Part shown: positions 33,601 through 47,100 of the stretch, one piece after another
Layout of the letters: each line of letters begins with the position of its first letter
Position numbering within the stretch: position 1 is the stretch's first letter
NCBI GenBank assembly: GCA_002118135.1
Contig: BDIU01000136.1
Span: forward strand, 1 to 64,000
Source of the DNA: Trebouxia sp. TZW2008
Lineage: Eukaryota > Chlorophyta > Trebouxiophyceae > Trebouxiales > Trebouxiaceae
DNA length: 64,000 nucleotides
Reading direction: 5' to 3'
Position numbers and translations under genes: made by a program
Notes under the pieces: generated by a model
The model's input: the letters and a program-made list of their open reading frames with translations, nothing else
The model's database searches: none
What the model was told of the DNA's origin: nothing

Positions 33601-35070
33601 AGAGAGCAGCATCCCACAATGTCGCCCACCTGCTCCCGCCTGACACACCACAGCACCACAAGTTGTGGAGTTCCTACAGTAATGTTGTTACAGGATAGCA
33701 CCAACACATGTGGTTCATCTCCTGTAGTATATTTTGTCAGAGGTGGAAGAACAGCATTTGAAGATGGTGTAAGTTATGGGGGTGCTTGACTCACAACAAG
33801 GGGAGGGTAGGGGAGGCAAAGAAGGAGTACAAGAACAAGATGCAGAAGCAAAAGGACCAGCAGAAGATGAACACAAGACAAGAATCAAAGAGTCAGCCAG
33901 GCTGGCATGAATCTGCTAGCGAGCTCAGCCTGGGAATTGGAAAAGGCAGCCATACCAGCCAGATTGCGCAGAGCGTATGTAGAGATGACAGCAGCAGGCC
34001 TGGCTGAATGAATAATGAAAGGAGAAACAGAACAAGTTGGACAGGAGAGATGCAGGTCAGAGGCCGAGCCAGATATTCCTTCATAATGCGTGCTAAACGC
34101 GTGCTAGACAGGCTCAGCAGGCCCAGCTAGGTACGTACTGGAGCAATCAACTGTTTCAAACCAGTTCGGTCCTTTGCTGACTGAACCACTTGTATTCGAC
34201 ACAAAAGGAGGACATGTCCTTGCACATACCTGCCAGCAAGCTCAGCCTGGGCATTGGCAAATGCAGCCATGCCAGCCAGAGTGCGCAGAGCGTGTGCAGA
34301 GATGACAGCAGCGGGCTGGGTGGGAGGCACATCCTTAGGCATGATAGCGCAGCAGCGGCCCAGCAGTGACCCCAGGATGTTGATGCCGCCTGACCGTGTG
34401 AGCTCCTCCCCATTCAGCTCTGAGGAGACACAGGTCAGCCAGCACAGCTCCACTGCTGCCTACATTGCATCAACTATGTTGGTGGTATGTAACAGATTTC
34501 TTGGGTTTGCTATGTAGGCACTGGCTTTGGCAATGCCAAGTGTGTAAAAGAAATACACTTGCCAAAGGCACGAAACTGCTGGAGGCAACAGCAAAGCAGT
34601 CAGCACTGCAGCTCAGAATGATCTTGGCTGCAGTTGGGTTGATGTGCACTCTATTTTGCCGAGGGATTGAAGCATTTGCAGAACATGCTAGGACACCATC
34701 ATCAAACTGATGGAAAGTGTACTTGCCTGCAAGCGAGGGGCTTGTTGGATTCCCAAGAAGTGGGATGCAGGGCCCTGCCCTTCCTCAGATTCCTGCTGGG
34801 GTCGGGCTACAGCTTGCAGCAGCATGGGGTACCCTGCATACTTGAAGGGCTCCAGCACCTCAGGATACCGCCTGAAAAGGATGCATTGCGCCTACACGAG
34901 CACAGACAGACTCAGCAGCAGTAGCGACATGCGCTCGGCAGACTGAAAGGCTCTTGACCCCAGGAAGACATGCTTGAGAAGCATACATTGTGCCTGCATG
35001 CCCATGTGCAGACAGTTGGGTGATCAGCACCAGCAGTGTCAAGCAGCAGCAGCAGCAGCAGCAGCAGCAT

Positions 35071-35107
<37 letters not shown>

Positions 35108-38100
35108 TCAAGCGCCCTTGGCACAAGCACATCAAATTCAGATGCAGACAAATGCAGAGGGCCACTACACCATGTGCATTTATATCATCAGTAAAGACCA
35201 ATGGTACAGCTCAGATGTGACGAGCAGCTGTATGTCACCTTGAGTAGCAGCAGGAGCCTCCAGGGCTGGGGTCCCCCCTGACCCCCCTGGGACCCCACCT
35301 GCAGCCTCTCATAAGCCTTCTGCACTGCCAGGAATTTATCTCTGCCCTGTGGGTTCTTGTCAGGGTGATACTTGCGCGCTAGCTTTCTGCACACAGTCCA
35401 CAGCCTCCATGAGCCTTTTCAACCAATGAGGCCTTTCATAGAGAAAACACAAAATGAAGCCTTCATCTTCTATGTTTGGTAAAATGGTGACTGCACTCTG
35501 AGCGCTGTGCACAGTCAAATGTTGCTATATAGCACTTGGATGACCTTGTTCAAATTTGTCCTTGCTAGCAAACTGCAGAAGCAGGAAGCATGGGTCACGT
35601 ACGTCCTCCTTCTGCTATTTGCTGGCAAGCCACCGCACGACAATGGCAGTTGGGGCCTGCTTCATGACAGTTAAATAGCTGTTGACATTCAGTAGCGCAT
35701 TCTATTGCCGCGCAAGTTCGTTGCAGTTTGCTTGCTCTAGGTCGAATTCTGGCAAATTGTACATTGGCTTCTAAAGCATATTTTTCATGATAAGCTGCCA
35801 TTCTTGATTGCATGCATGCATGACATGTTGTTCCAATTCTACATGCTGCTGTGACCTGTAACGCAATAGCAGCAGCAGGAGCAACCCTGTGGGCAGCTCT
35901 ACGGTCGTCGTCAGCAATGTACACTTTCTGAGCAATATCTCAAAAATGTCTTATGTGAGGAGAAGCAGCAGAAGCAAACCTATAGGCAGCCTTGAGGGCA
36001 TCTTCAGAGACGTGCACCATCTGAAAACCCTATTCACCCATATCTATGCTTTCTGCCACTGTACAACTCAACATCCTCTCAGCACAGCACAGGAATGGTG
36101 TAAACAGACGGCAGCAGGAGCAACCCTGTGAGCCACCTTCAGGGCATGTTTAGACACAAGCAGTTCCTGAGAGTCCTCTTCATCCATATCAATGCTTTCT
36201 GCCACTGTAGAACTTGAGGTCCTCTCAGCACAGCACAGGAATGATGTAAGCTGAAACAGGGAGCAGCAGGAGCAAACCTGTAGGCAGCCTTGAGGGCGTC
36301 TTCAGAGACATGCACCTCCTGGGAATCCTCCTCACCCACATCTACGCCCAGCACAGCGCAGGCCTCCTTCTGACTCATGGCCAGCGGCTTGCGCGCCAAC
36401 TCATTGCGCCACTCTTCCAACAACGCCTGCACAATGGCTCAAGTTTCAACACCGCTCCTCCCATGCATGACAAGAAGAAGCAGCTGAGAAGAAGAGACTG
36501 ACCAGAAGAGACTGAGACGATACAGAAGCTGAGAAAAAGGAAAAGACAGAGCACTTGCCCCGCTGGCTCATGGCTAGCGGCTTGCGCGCCAGCTCATTGC
36601 GCCGCTCCTCCAACAATGCCTGCTCTCTAGCAGTAATTCCTTTCCACAACAACACGTCATCAAACCAGGAAGGACAAGAACACAAGAGTAACATCCTGCT
36701 TGGCGAGTGCATACAATGTATAGCAAACCATTGCTTCTGCTGTCATGCAAACAGCGCACTACTGTACGCTGAAGGGGACACCAGTCACAGGCTGTTCATT
36801 CTTCTGAAATAATTCAGATTTGGGACCATGCCTACCAGATTGCTGCAGGACACAGTCCTGATTGACTGAGTGCTAGGTTAGCATACTTCAAGAGCTTGTG
36901 TATGCCTTACAGGTCAAGTCAAGGTAACAGTACATACGGGGACCGGTCAAGCCCAATCTGAAGCATCTGCGCTGATCAAGTCAAACAACTAAACATCTTG
37001 AATTCTCAGGCTGCTTCAACTCACAAAGACTCGCATGATGGCTTTCAGCCGCACACACTTCTCTGTCATCCATTTCTGTGATTTCTGAATTTGCTGGGAA
37101 AATGTACCTGGAGGAATTGCACGTGATCCACAATTGGCCAGTTGGGAAATATGTCCTCATTGCACAGGTTCCTCAGGTAGTAGCGATGACACCACATCTC
37201 TTCCGCCAACTCAGGATAGCTCATAGGCGGGCATGCCACGTACTCCCAAATCTTATGGCAGAACTGGCCTAACCTCTGGCTTAACTCCCCGACATGCTGA
37301 TGCATCTGGGGGACTAACCGCTGCGCCCTCATGCGGTGTGTCCAAACCAGTTCGGGATTGTCGGAGTCCCCAACCATTGCAGCAGCAAAAGCTTGAGGGC
37401 CAGAGGTGGTAAGTACGTAGAGCAGGCTCTCTGGCAGGAAACTGCCAAGGAAACTTCTGGCTGCTAGGGAGCCCAACCCGGTAGAGGGGCTGCCCCCAAA
37501 ATGCTGCACCAGGTGAGATTCCTGCCAAACCCATGACTTTTAGAATCAATGGTTGCTCGTTATTGCATGATGACCGATTCACATTCTAAACACAAGTCAT
37601 AGTCTACCTTCTGGGCTGACCCAGTATCAGTTGCATGTGTTGCGTGCTGCATCTCCTGTTTGATGTTCTTCACACTGCATATTGTTGCATATTGCAGTTG
37701 CATATTCCATTATGCAATGGTAGCTTGCATAACACTGTACATTGATTAAGTGATAAAAGAAGTGCAGCACCTGGAAGAGAGCAGCCATCTCCAGCAGGTT
37801 GGAGCCACAGTAGGCCAGGGCGAAGAAGAAGAGGCCAGTCTGGTACAGGCGGGGCAGGGCATCCCCATTGTGGCGCAGGGCCTTTTGCAGCAGGCTGCAG
37901 GCTGACGCCACCAGGCCTGGCTCTCCTGTCAGCAAAACCTGCAAGGACAGAAGTTTCAGTCCAAAGAAGAGGAAGAGCAGGAAGAAGAGGGAGAGCGGGA
38001 TCAAGAGATGCTCTTCTTGACATGCTCAGGTGTTGCTCAAGTGACTACTATCCCATTGACAACATAGCGTGCTGAGTCAGCAAATGGGCGGACGAATGAC

Positions 38101-41100
38101 TGATTGATAGCTGGTATGAGTGAACATGGGTGACACCTGTGCAAGGCGGGGCACGTGGTGGACTAGGGGAAGGGAATACAGGGTACGGGCCCCTCAACCC
38201 CTGCTGTCTGCAGCTGCAAAAGCTGATGCAGCAAACTTTAATCAGTGATGGATCAAATGACATCAAGGCACAAGCCATGAACAGATATTGAACTGAATGA
38301 GTGTGAAAAGAAGCAACACCTGTGCAAGGTGAGGCAGGCAGGTGGGCCCAGCAATCTGACGGTGCACTAGGGGGAGAGGGTGCAGGGTGCGGCCCCCCTC
38401 TCCCCCTGCCGTCTGCAGCCCCACTAGCTGATGCAGCACCTTCAAGGCAACTTCTGCCATGGCGAATGGCCCCAGATCCCCTGCAAGAATCAACAATATT
38501 CGACAACATTCACAAGTGGAATGATTGAAACATGTGCTGCAGCTGCCAGTCATGTGCTGTTGTAGCTTGCATTGTCAAAGGCCGACAGCAGGAAGCGCGA
38601 ACTGCTGCCTTTGGGGCAGCTTTGGCACTATCTAGGCGGCAACAGGTGAGCCAGCGCAACTTGCTGATTCATACTAAGGCCTGAGGTTCAGCCAGACCTG
38701 CTGCCAACACTGAAGCAGCCACAAGGATGATCATCAGTAGACAGCGCACTTGGTGCCACTCAAACAGTTGTGGCATTACCTAGGCGGCAAGAGGTGAGCC
38801 AACGCAGCGTCTTCATTTGTAGTTGGAGCTGAGGTTCAGCCATTGCTGCTACCCACATCAGCCTTGCACTGCTGATACTGATGCCACCAACAGAGAGCAT
38901 TCTGGGTGACATGAAGGCGCTTTTGGCATTACCTAGGCGGCGAGAGGTGAGCCAGCGCAGCTCCCTGATTTGTACTAGGGCCTGAGGCTCAGTCATGCCT
39001 GCTGCCCACATCGGTGTTGCGCTGCTGATCTGACCGCGAGCAAAGGCCTGCTTCAGCTCTGCCTTGCTGATAGGACCCTCACGCCCCTCTGCAGCAGTGG
39101 CAAGCATAGAATTTGAATACCTGTAGCAGTGGCTAGCATGGGTCGCTGCATACATTGTGATTATGCTGCTGGTACGGCCATAAGCAAAGGCCTGCTTCAG
39201 TTCTGCCTTGCTGATAGGACCCACACGCCCCTCTGCATCAGTGACAAGCACAACATTGATGTTCATGCTTGCTGCTTCAGGCCCTTGTCAATTCCTAACC
39301 TGAATTTCTGATGTGTCCATGAGCAAAGACTTGCTTCAGTTCTGCCTTGTTGATAGGACCCTCACGCCCCTCTGCATCAGTGACAAGCACAACGTTGATG
39401 TTCATGCTTGCTGCTTCAGGCCCTTGTCAATTCCTGTCCTGAATTTCTGATGTGTCCATGAGCAAAGACTTGCTTCAGTTCTGCCTTGTTGATAGGACTC
39501 TCACGCCCTTCTGCAGCAATGTCAAGCACAATGTTGATGTTCATGCTTGCTGCTTCAGGCCCTTGTCAATTTCTGTCCTGAATTTCTGATGTGTCCATGA
39601 GCAAAGACTTGCTTCAGTTCTGCTTTGTTGATAGGACCCTCACGCCCTTCTGCAGCAATGTCAAGCACAATGTTGATGTTCATGCTTGCTGCTTCAGGCC
39701 CTTGTCAATTTCTGTCCTGAACTTCTGATCTGTCCATGAGCAAAGACTTGCTTCAGCTCTGCCTTGCTGATGAGACCCTCACGCCCTTCTGTGTCAGTGA
39801 CAAGCACGGAGTTTTAGTACCCTGTGGCAGTGGCTTGCACAAACGACTATGTACATTGTGGTCATGCTGTTGATCTGGATCACAAGCAAAGGCTTGCTTC
39901 AGGTCTGCCTTATCGATACGACCCTCACGCCCCTCTGCAGCAGTGGCAATTACACCCCTTGCTACTCCTGCTGTAAGTACTGGTACAGGAAACCCTCTTT
40001 GTAGGGAAACTCAATGTACGGACAATCTCGATGTAAGGACAACGCCATCGGTAATCAACCACTGCATTCTGACTGCAGTGGTTCCTCTGAGCACAGATAA
40101 TCTGATGTGAGGACAAATTTATTGGTGACCAGAGCAGTCGTTACAAAAGTTTAATGTAAATGCTTCGACTTGACAATGCACAGCCTGCCTTGTTGTGCAA
40201 TGTTTCAATATCTGACTCAACAGTATACCTGCAACCAGCATCAAACGTGAAGGCATGAGAAAGCTTCCTGCAGTGCCTGGACAACTTGTGAAATGCCTCA
40301 ATATCTGACTTGTCAGACAAGCACTCATCATTGCAATACACAGGCATGAGAAGTGCTTGCTGTTGGGACTTAAGCAGGGGTTTCATACCTTCTGTGGGGT
40401 TGGGTGGGGATGGGGTGGCGTTGGGGTAGCAGTACCACTCCTTGGGGGTCTCAGCATGGCTGGAGTAGGCAATGAGATTGGTTTGCAGGGGTGCCTGTGT
40501 GCGCTCCTGTGCCTCATGAGCCCCTGCAAACAAATTAGATTCAGCAGGGTTCAACAGGTAGGGCAATACAAGTTTCATCCCAGGTGTGATGGTCAGGTCA
40601 CTTTGCCATGCATTTCGCTGATCACTGCTTGTTGCTTGTCTGATTGTTGCTCACCCTTTTAGCCATTGTGTGGTAACAGACTCGCTGAGCGACAAAGCTA
40701 TCGTGGGGTTTCAAAAAGCTTGCGTGATGGCACGGTGTCACCCCTGCCATGCATTCAAGCATTTGTGACAGTCACCCCAACGACGATTTTGTGTAGGCAA
40801 AACCTGCCACCAATTCCACTGCAAGCTGCAGTCCTCCATGATCCGCTGCTTTTGTATCCATAAAAGCCAAATATACATCATTTCAGCATGAATTTGACCG
40901 TTTTGTGGTGTGAGAAAACACACCTGCCACCAGATCCACTGCAAGCTGCACTCCACCAGAGTCCACAAAGACGCGTCCGTTGGTGCCTGCCGCTCTGCCG
41001 GCGCGTTCATCAGCTTTGCCAGCTTCAGGGGCCAGCAGGGCTTCTAGCAGCCTCAGAAGGCTGCACCGTAGAGCCCTATCCATGCTCAAGTCCAGTAGCC

Positions 41101-44100
41101 TTGCTATATGCCCCACTCCATCAAATGCCCCTGCATCACCATGCGTTGTCATCAGCATCAGCATCAGCATCAGCTGCCTGTTCATCATCTTTGCCAGCTT
41201 GAGGGGCCAGCAGGGCTTCTAGCAGCCTCAAAAGGCTGCATTGTGGAGCCCTACCGAGGCTCAAGTCCAATCATGTGCCCCACCCCATGAAATGCTCCTA
41301 CATCATCACGCATTCATTCCTGATGATTATTGTTATTGTTACATAACAATGTGTTGTTACATGTTTTAGCACAGGTGCTAGGTGTGTGACTTCCCTCCTG
41401 TCTAGCCAGGCCAGTTGTTTTGAGCATCCTTGTGAGGACATCTGTTGTCCAAAGGATGAAAGTCGTCATCATAAACATCAATTACATACTTTCTCACAAG
41501 GATGAATGACCCTGCTACATAGCATATATGTGCACAGGCGTCCAAACAAGTCTGTGCAGGGTACACTTCAGTTACATGCGTTCCGATTGACCCAAACAGT
41601 ACTGAGTGTGCTGACAGCTGGCTTTTGCAATGAGTATATCACCATGCCTGGCAGAGTGGCTCCAGGTACCCGTTGCAGGAACTTCTGGCAGCCCCTGTTT
41701 GTCAACAGCCGGAGCAATTACGTCATCACCTACAGATCTATCCGGTAAGTCCAGATGATTGAGTTCACAGCAAAAGTGCAAAAAGCAATCAGCCAATCGA
41801 ATTTGCATATGAGCACACCTATGATCCCAGCATGCTTGGAGTAGACAGCAGTCATGGCCCGAATGCACAGCACCCTCTCCCCCTCCACATCCCCCTGCAA
41901 CCCGCCCTGTACCCCTGCTGCCGCAGAGGGGCTGCTTGGGCCTGCCCCTGCAGGGCTGGTCTGCAGGTCCCTGTCTGCCAGGCACAGGAAGTGGTGATAC
42001 AGGGCTTGGAAAAGATCCTTTGGTCCTGCTACCTTTTCCACCGCTCCCTGCATGCACAAATTCGATCAGATGGGTTGCGTTTCCAAAGGGTTTGTTGCCT
42101 TGCCACTGCACGTGACGTAGAGGATCGCCTCACTTATTGTATAAAGCAGGGACCCTTTTAAAGAAATTCCAAGGAAAAGCCTTACGAAACAAAGGTTGTA
42201 GACCGTATGCACAAGACAACCCACTGCACTTGATGCTTGCACTGCAAGAGGCAGCCGATCATGGCTAAAGCAGGGTGAAAATGTTGCAATTTTCCAGCCA
42301 AATGCAGGAAGGCAATTTCATGTGTGATTCACCTAATCAACGCCATCCAGCACCAGTTGGACATACACTCCAGCAATGCCCAGCTAGGAGCCAAACACCT
42401 CTGCCAATGGGTTGCAGCAAGTTCAAAAAGGCTTCTTGTCTCAGCAATGAGGCGGTAAGAAGGTCACCTGATCAACACTATCTAGCAGCAGTCATACATA
42501 CACCCCACCAATGTTCAGCTGGGATGTCAGCCTAGGGTGGGATATCCTGGACTCTGCACTGTTCCTGTCAAGCTCAGGAAGGCGAAGTAACGTGCAAGTC
42601 ACCTGATCAACGCCATCCAGCAGCAGCCGGACATACACCCCACCAATGCTCAGCTGGGAGGCCAAGCTAGGATAGGACACCCTGAACTCTGCACTGTTCC
42701 AGCTGAGCTTTTGGCCAGCCCCCTCGGCCACCCTCATGCGGCCCTGCCTCAACAGTGCCTCCTCATTCTGTGAAACAGCATTTATCTCTGAGGCAGGCAA
42801 GTGCCTCTTTGTCTAATAGTCAAGCGCAACAAAGTTGGACTGGCACTACAAAAGCAGCTTTTGACAAGGTGAGCGATTGCATTTTATTTTACGCACTTGG
42901 ATGTTGCAAAACTTGCACAGGCGCTCAGATAGCTCTCACTCAGCAGCGCCTCCTCACTTTGTGCATACAGCCAACATTGCACAAAGTGACCCTGGAGCCA
43001 GAACAAAATTTGCATGGCTATATCCGATCATACCTGAAGAGCTTCTCTGAGCTCAGCCCTAGTGCCCTCGTTCCAAATCAGGCCTGCATGGCAGTGGTCC
43101 CTCATGACTGCCCCCCACCACAGTGCCCAGTTGCCCTTCAAACCCCCTGCAGTTCTGCCTATTGGAGGGGGAACATTCAGGGAAGGTCCCCTTTGCATGC
43201 TGCCTTCTAAAGCACCAATGCCCGCCTCTGGCTGTTGCTGCACACCTGCGCCATGGACACCTTGTCGCAATAGTTGAGCAGCTTGAGTAGTTGACGCCAT
43301 GCAGTGACTTAAAGTGACAGCACCTTTGATGGCCAGTGACATTGCAGCACAGCATTCACACATTGATTCTGAATGTTTTGTGAACAAGATCAAGTTCATG
43401 CCTGTGTTGTACATTATCTGGAAAAAGGCCTTCAATGTCTGACATTTCCACCTGTGAATGGCAGCTGTCATGTATCACCTGCAGGGCTCTGCTTGGCTGC
43501 ACCCATCTGCGAAGTATGTGGCTGCCGCTGCTGTGCAGCAGACTGGGACTGTGGAAGCAGCGCTCCAGGGTCTGTATTGCTGGGGACAGCAGCATCTGTA
43601 GGGCTGGCAGAATTGACATCTGCCGTTAGACCTTTGGCTGTTGGGGCCGGGGGCTGCTGGGTAGGTGACAGGGGGATAGGGTTGGGCTGAGATGGGGGAC
43701 CCCTGTTTGTTGCCAGGGGTGGCAGTCCCTGTCAAAAGTGAGTTGCAGTCTCAGCATGGAATCCGCTGGTTGCAGATGTGCTTAGTGCTCACATGCATTC
43801 AATCTCAGCAAAAGCCTCAGCGACTGTTGCACTGCAATGCAATCGGCATCCATCAAGCTTGATAATGCATGCAATTACGGCAAAAGTCTCAGCAGGAGTT
43901 ACACTGGGCACTGTGAGAGGAACGTATTGAAGTTTATACGGGAGCAGGTGGTGCTGTGCGCTTATGACAAGTTGTGCGCTCGGATGCCTTGCATGCAGCA
44001 TGCCACCTCCTCATGAGGTTCTGTGCGCATCCCTGAGACCCTCAATCTTCAACAAAATGTCCTTAATTTCAATTCAATGCAAGAACATTGGCACCCATGA

Positions 44101-47100
44101 CTTCTAAGTTTCTGAGTACGCTTTTCCAAGAAATGACACCAAAAGCTGCTGTGTGAAGCACAGCCAACCTGCTGTAGGTACAGTCTGGATGGTCACACTT
44201 GGCTGTTGACCACAAACTTTTTGCTATGGAGCTCTCCCTACTTTGTCTTTTATGTTGTTCTCTGTCCATGTAGCAGGGTTGAACAGCATGCATGCATGTA
44301 TCTCCTTGCAAGTCTTCTCCTTGAACATGCGGTCAGAAGCCTAGAGCATTTACACTATATCAACACCACATGTAACAATGACACGCTTGTACAACCCACA
44401 CAGCATGAGGGTGCACACGCTTGTATACATGCGGCGCATAGGGAGGATCTGTGTTGTGTGGCCTGCAGTTTAATCAAATTTGCAGGGCTTGTGGCAGAGC
44501 TTCAAATACTGAAGTTCTTTATCATGACAATGAGAATGCATGACATGCCATCAACAATAGCATTTGTGCAACCCATGCTCCTGTGAGAAATCTGTGATTG
44601 TTGGCCTGCAAGGACAGGGCAGTACTGTTCCACCAAGGTAGCATAAATGCAGTTTTACATGCTTTTACAGTTTGCATGGCATGATGCCACGCACGCACAT
44701 ACAAAAGTGCAGATCTTGGACAGCACCTGTGATGCTTGGCCTGTGGGCTGGAGTGGGGTAGGGGTGGGGCTTGGCTTCCTGACACTGAGGTAGCGCATGA
44801 GACCAGCAGGGAAGATACGGCACACAAGGGCAAGGGCAAGGGCAGGGCATTACTGTTCCACCAAGGTAGCACAAATGCAGGTGTACACGCTGTTACAGTT
44901 TGCATGGCATGGCATCACATACACATACAAAAGTGCAGATCTTGAACAGCACCTGTGATGCTTGGCCTGTGGGCTGGGATGGGGTAGGGGTGGGGCTTGG
45001 CTTCCTGACACTGAGGTAGCGCATGAGACCAGCAGGGAAGATACGGCGCATGAGAGCAAGGGCAGGGCCGTACTCGTCCACCCACAGGGCCACTAGATCC
45101 TGACTCAAACGGCCCCGAGGTCCCTGCACAAACCAGAGCTTTGCTTGCTAGTCCGCACAGCGTGCGCGACAGCCATGTTGACTTTACTTGCAGTGCAGCA
45201 GTTGCCAGAAGGGCAGAACTGTACTCATTCATCCATAGGGCTACTAGGTCCTGACTCAAACGACCACGAGGGCCCTGCACATTCCAAAAGAATCTTTGGC
45301 AGTTCCATACAGCTCACATAACAGGCATAGTCACATCACTTGAAGTGCACCAGTTGCCAGAAGGGCAGGGCCGTACTTATTCACCGACAGGGCCACTGGG
45401 TCCTGACTCAAACGGCCCCGAGGTCCATGCACAAGCCAGAGCATTGCTTGCTAGTCCATGCAGCGTGCACGACAGCCATATCAACTTTACTTGAAACGCA
45501 GCAGTTGCCAGAAGGGCAGAATTGTACTCTTCATCCATGAGGCTACTAGATCCTGACTCAAGCAGGCCCAAGGCCCCTGCGCATGCCAAGCAATGAGACA
45601 ATGTTTGCACAGCACACATGAGCACCATAGTCACTTCACATGCAGAGTAGCAGCCTTCATACCTTGGCATCAATACAATCACCACAATGACGGCAAAGCG
45701 CTACTTAGGACACTATGATGGTGTAATTGGAGCAGCAGAGTTTTAGCTAAGATGCTGCTAGGAACAAACATTGCACATCTTGTCTCAGGGTGAGAAGAGC
45801 AAGGGGCTTGTGATGATACAAATGTCATTGGAAAGCAATGGCGCAACTACAGCTAGCCTGAGCAGCAAATCTGTACTGGCTGACCTGGTGAGGGCCAGCA
45901 GCAGGTTGATCCAGACACTGCAGCACTATACTTAGCAACACAGTTGGTATTACACTTGATAGTACTGCACTGAGGAATAACATACTTATTATTACTGCGC
46001 TTCATACAGTACCGCACTTAGCAGTACTGCTGGCTCACCTGTTGAGTGAGGGCCAGTAGGACGTGAGACAGAAGGGCTCCTTCAGCCAGGGCTGCTTCGC
46101 GCATGGGGGCGGCGGCCTGCACCCCCCCTTCAGCCACCGCCCGCATCAGCAGAGCCACCCCCTCCACCATCCGGGGGGCCGCCCCCTCAAACAGCCCAAA
46201 CAGTGGCGCTCCCAGGCTTGCCACCTCCTACAGCATGAGAAAGGACCGTCGGCTCCGTTCACTTTCAGCCTGGTTCATTTTGGATTCTAAGTTTAGTCTA
46301 TGTAGTTGCCTGCTGCCTAGAGCATGAGGCACAATTTTTAGCTTGCCCGCATCAGCAGGGCCAACCCCTCCACGAACCAGGGGGCGGCCACTCGCATAGC
46401 CAAAGCAATGGCGCTCACAGGCTGGCAACCTCTTGAAACGTGAGACAAGCTCAAGTCATGATGCGATTTCCACCGTTTCAGTCTGCGTTGCAAAAGACTG
46501 GTTCTTCCATGCTAGGCAACTTCTACAGCATGAAATGATGATTTTTTCTTCGTTCATTTTCAGCTTGTTTGATTTTGCTGACTCAAGCATACTTTGTGTC
46601 ACTTCTCTTCTCCTATGGCATGAGGGTCAGCTTTGATTTCAGCTCACTTTTGGCCTAATCTGTTGTCTTGTACTCAAGCCCAATTTGATTTGATCCTGGG
46701 CTTTGCTACAAGTTGGAGTTTCATGGAAAGCATGTTACCGGCAACATGGTGTTATCAGCAGCTTCCTTGTCATAGCCACGGCAGGATGCAGAGTGGAGCC
46801 TTGCAACTGAACCACGTGGATGAACTTGTCAGGGTCCACCCTGTCTCCTGCGATGGCCTTTAACAAGATGCTGCTGATGTCAACATACGATGAGGCATGA
46901 CAGCCAGCTGCACCACAGCCTGGACTTGCCATTTAGACATTGACTTTGCCAAAAGTAGCAGCAACAGGGTCACATGTGTATCTGCAAAGAGGCTCTTGGA
47001 AGTGTGGGCTCACCTGACACTGAAGCAACGGCTGCTACAATATGCAACGGAGATTGACAATGCTCAGTCCTACAGTGACTTCTGTGTGTAGCGACTGCAT

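Noticed and set aside
33425..33700. Gly/Arg-rich plus-strand ORF (GARGGRGHLKGRGGR)
   Set aside because: It is antisense to the RME-8/GRV2 exon encoding ERAPAAVDAALQCIVQMAAS and its G-rich intron flank.
34912..35243. Poly-Gln or poly-Leu protein around the (CAG)n tract
   Set aside because: The tract lies in an RME-8/GRV2 intron between two well-supported exons.
46735..46932. RME-8/GRV2 exon candidate (AGDRVDPDKFIHVVQLQGST)
   Set aside because: No match to the expected family segment between the exons near 47340 and 46228, and no clear acceptor-donor pair.
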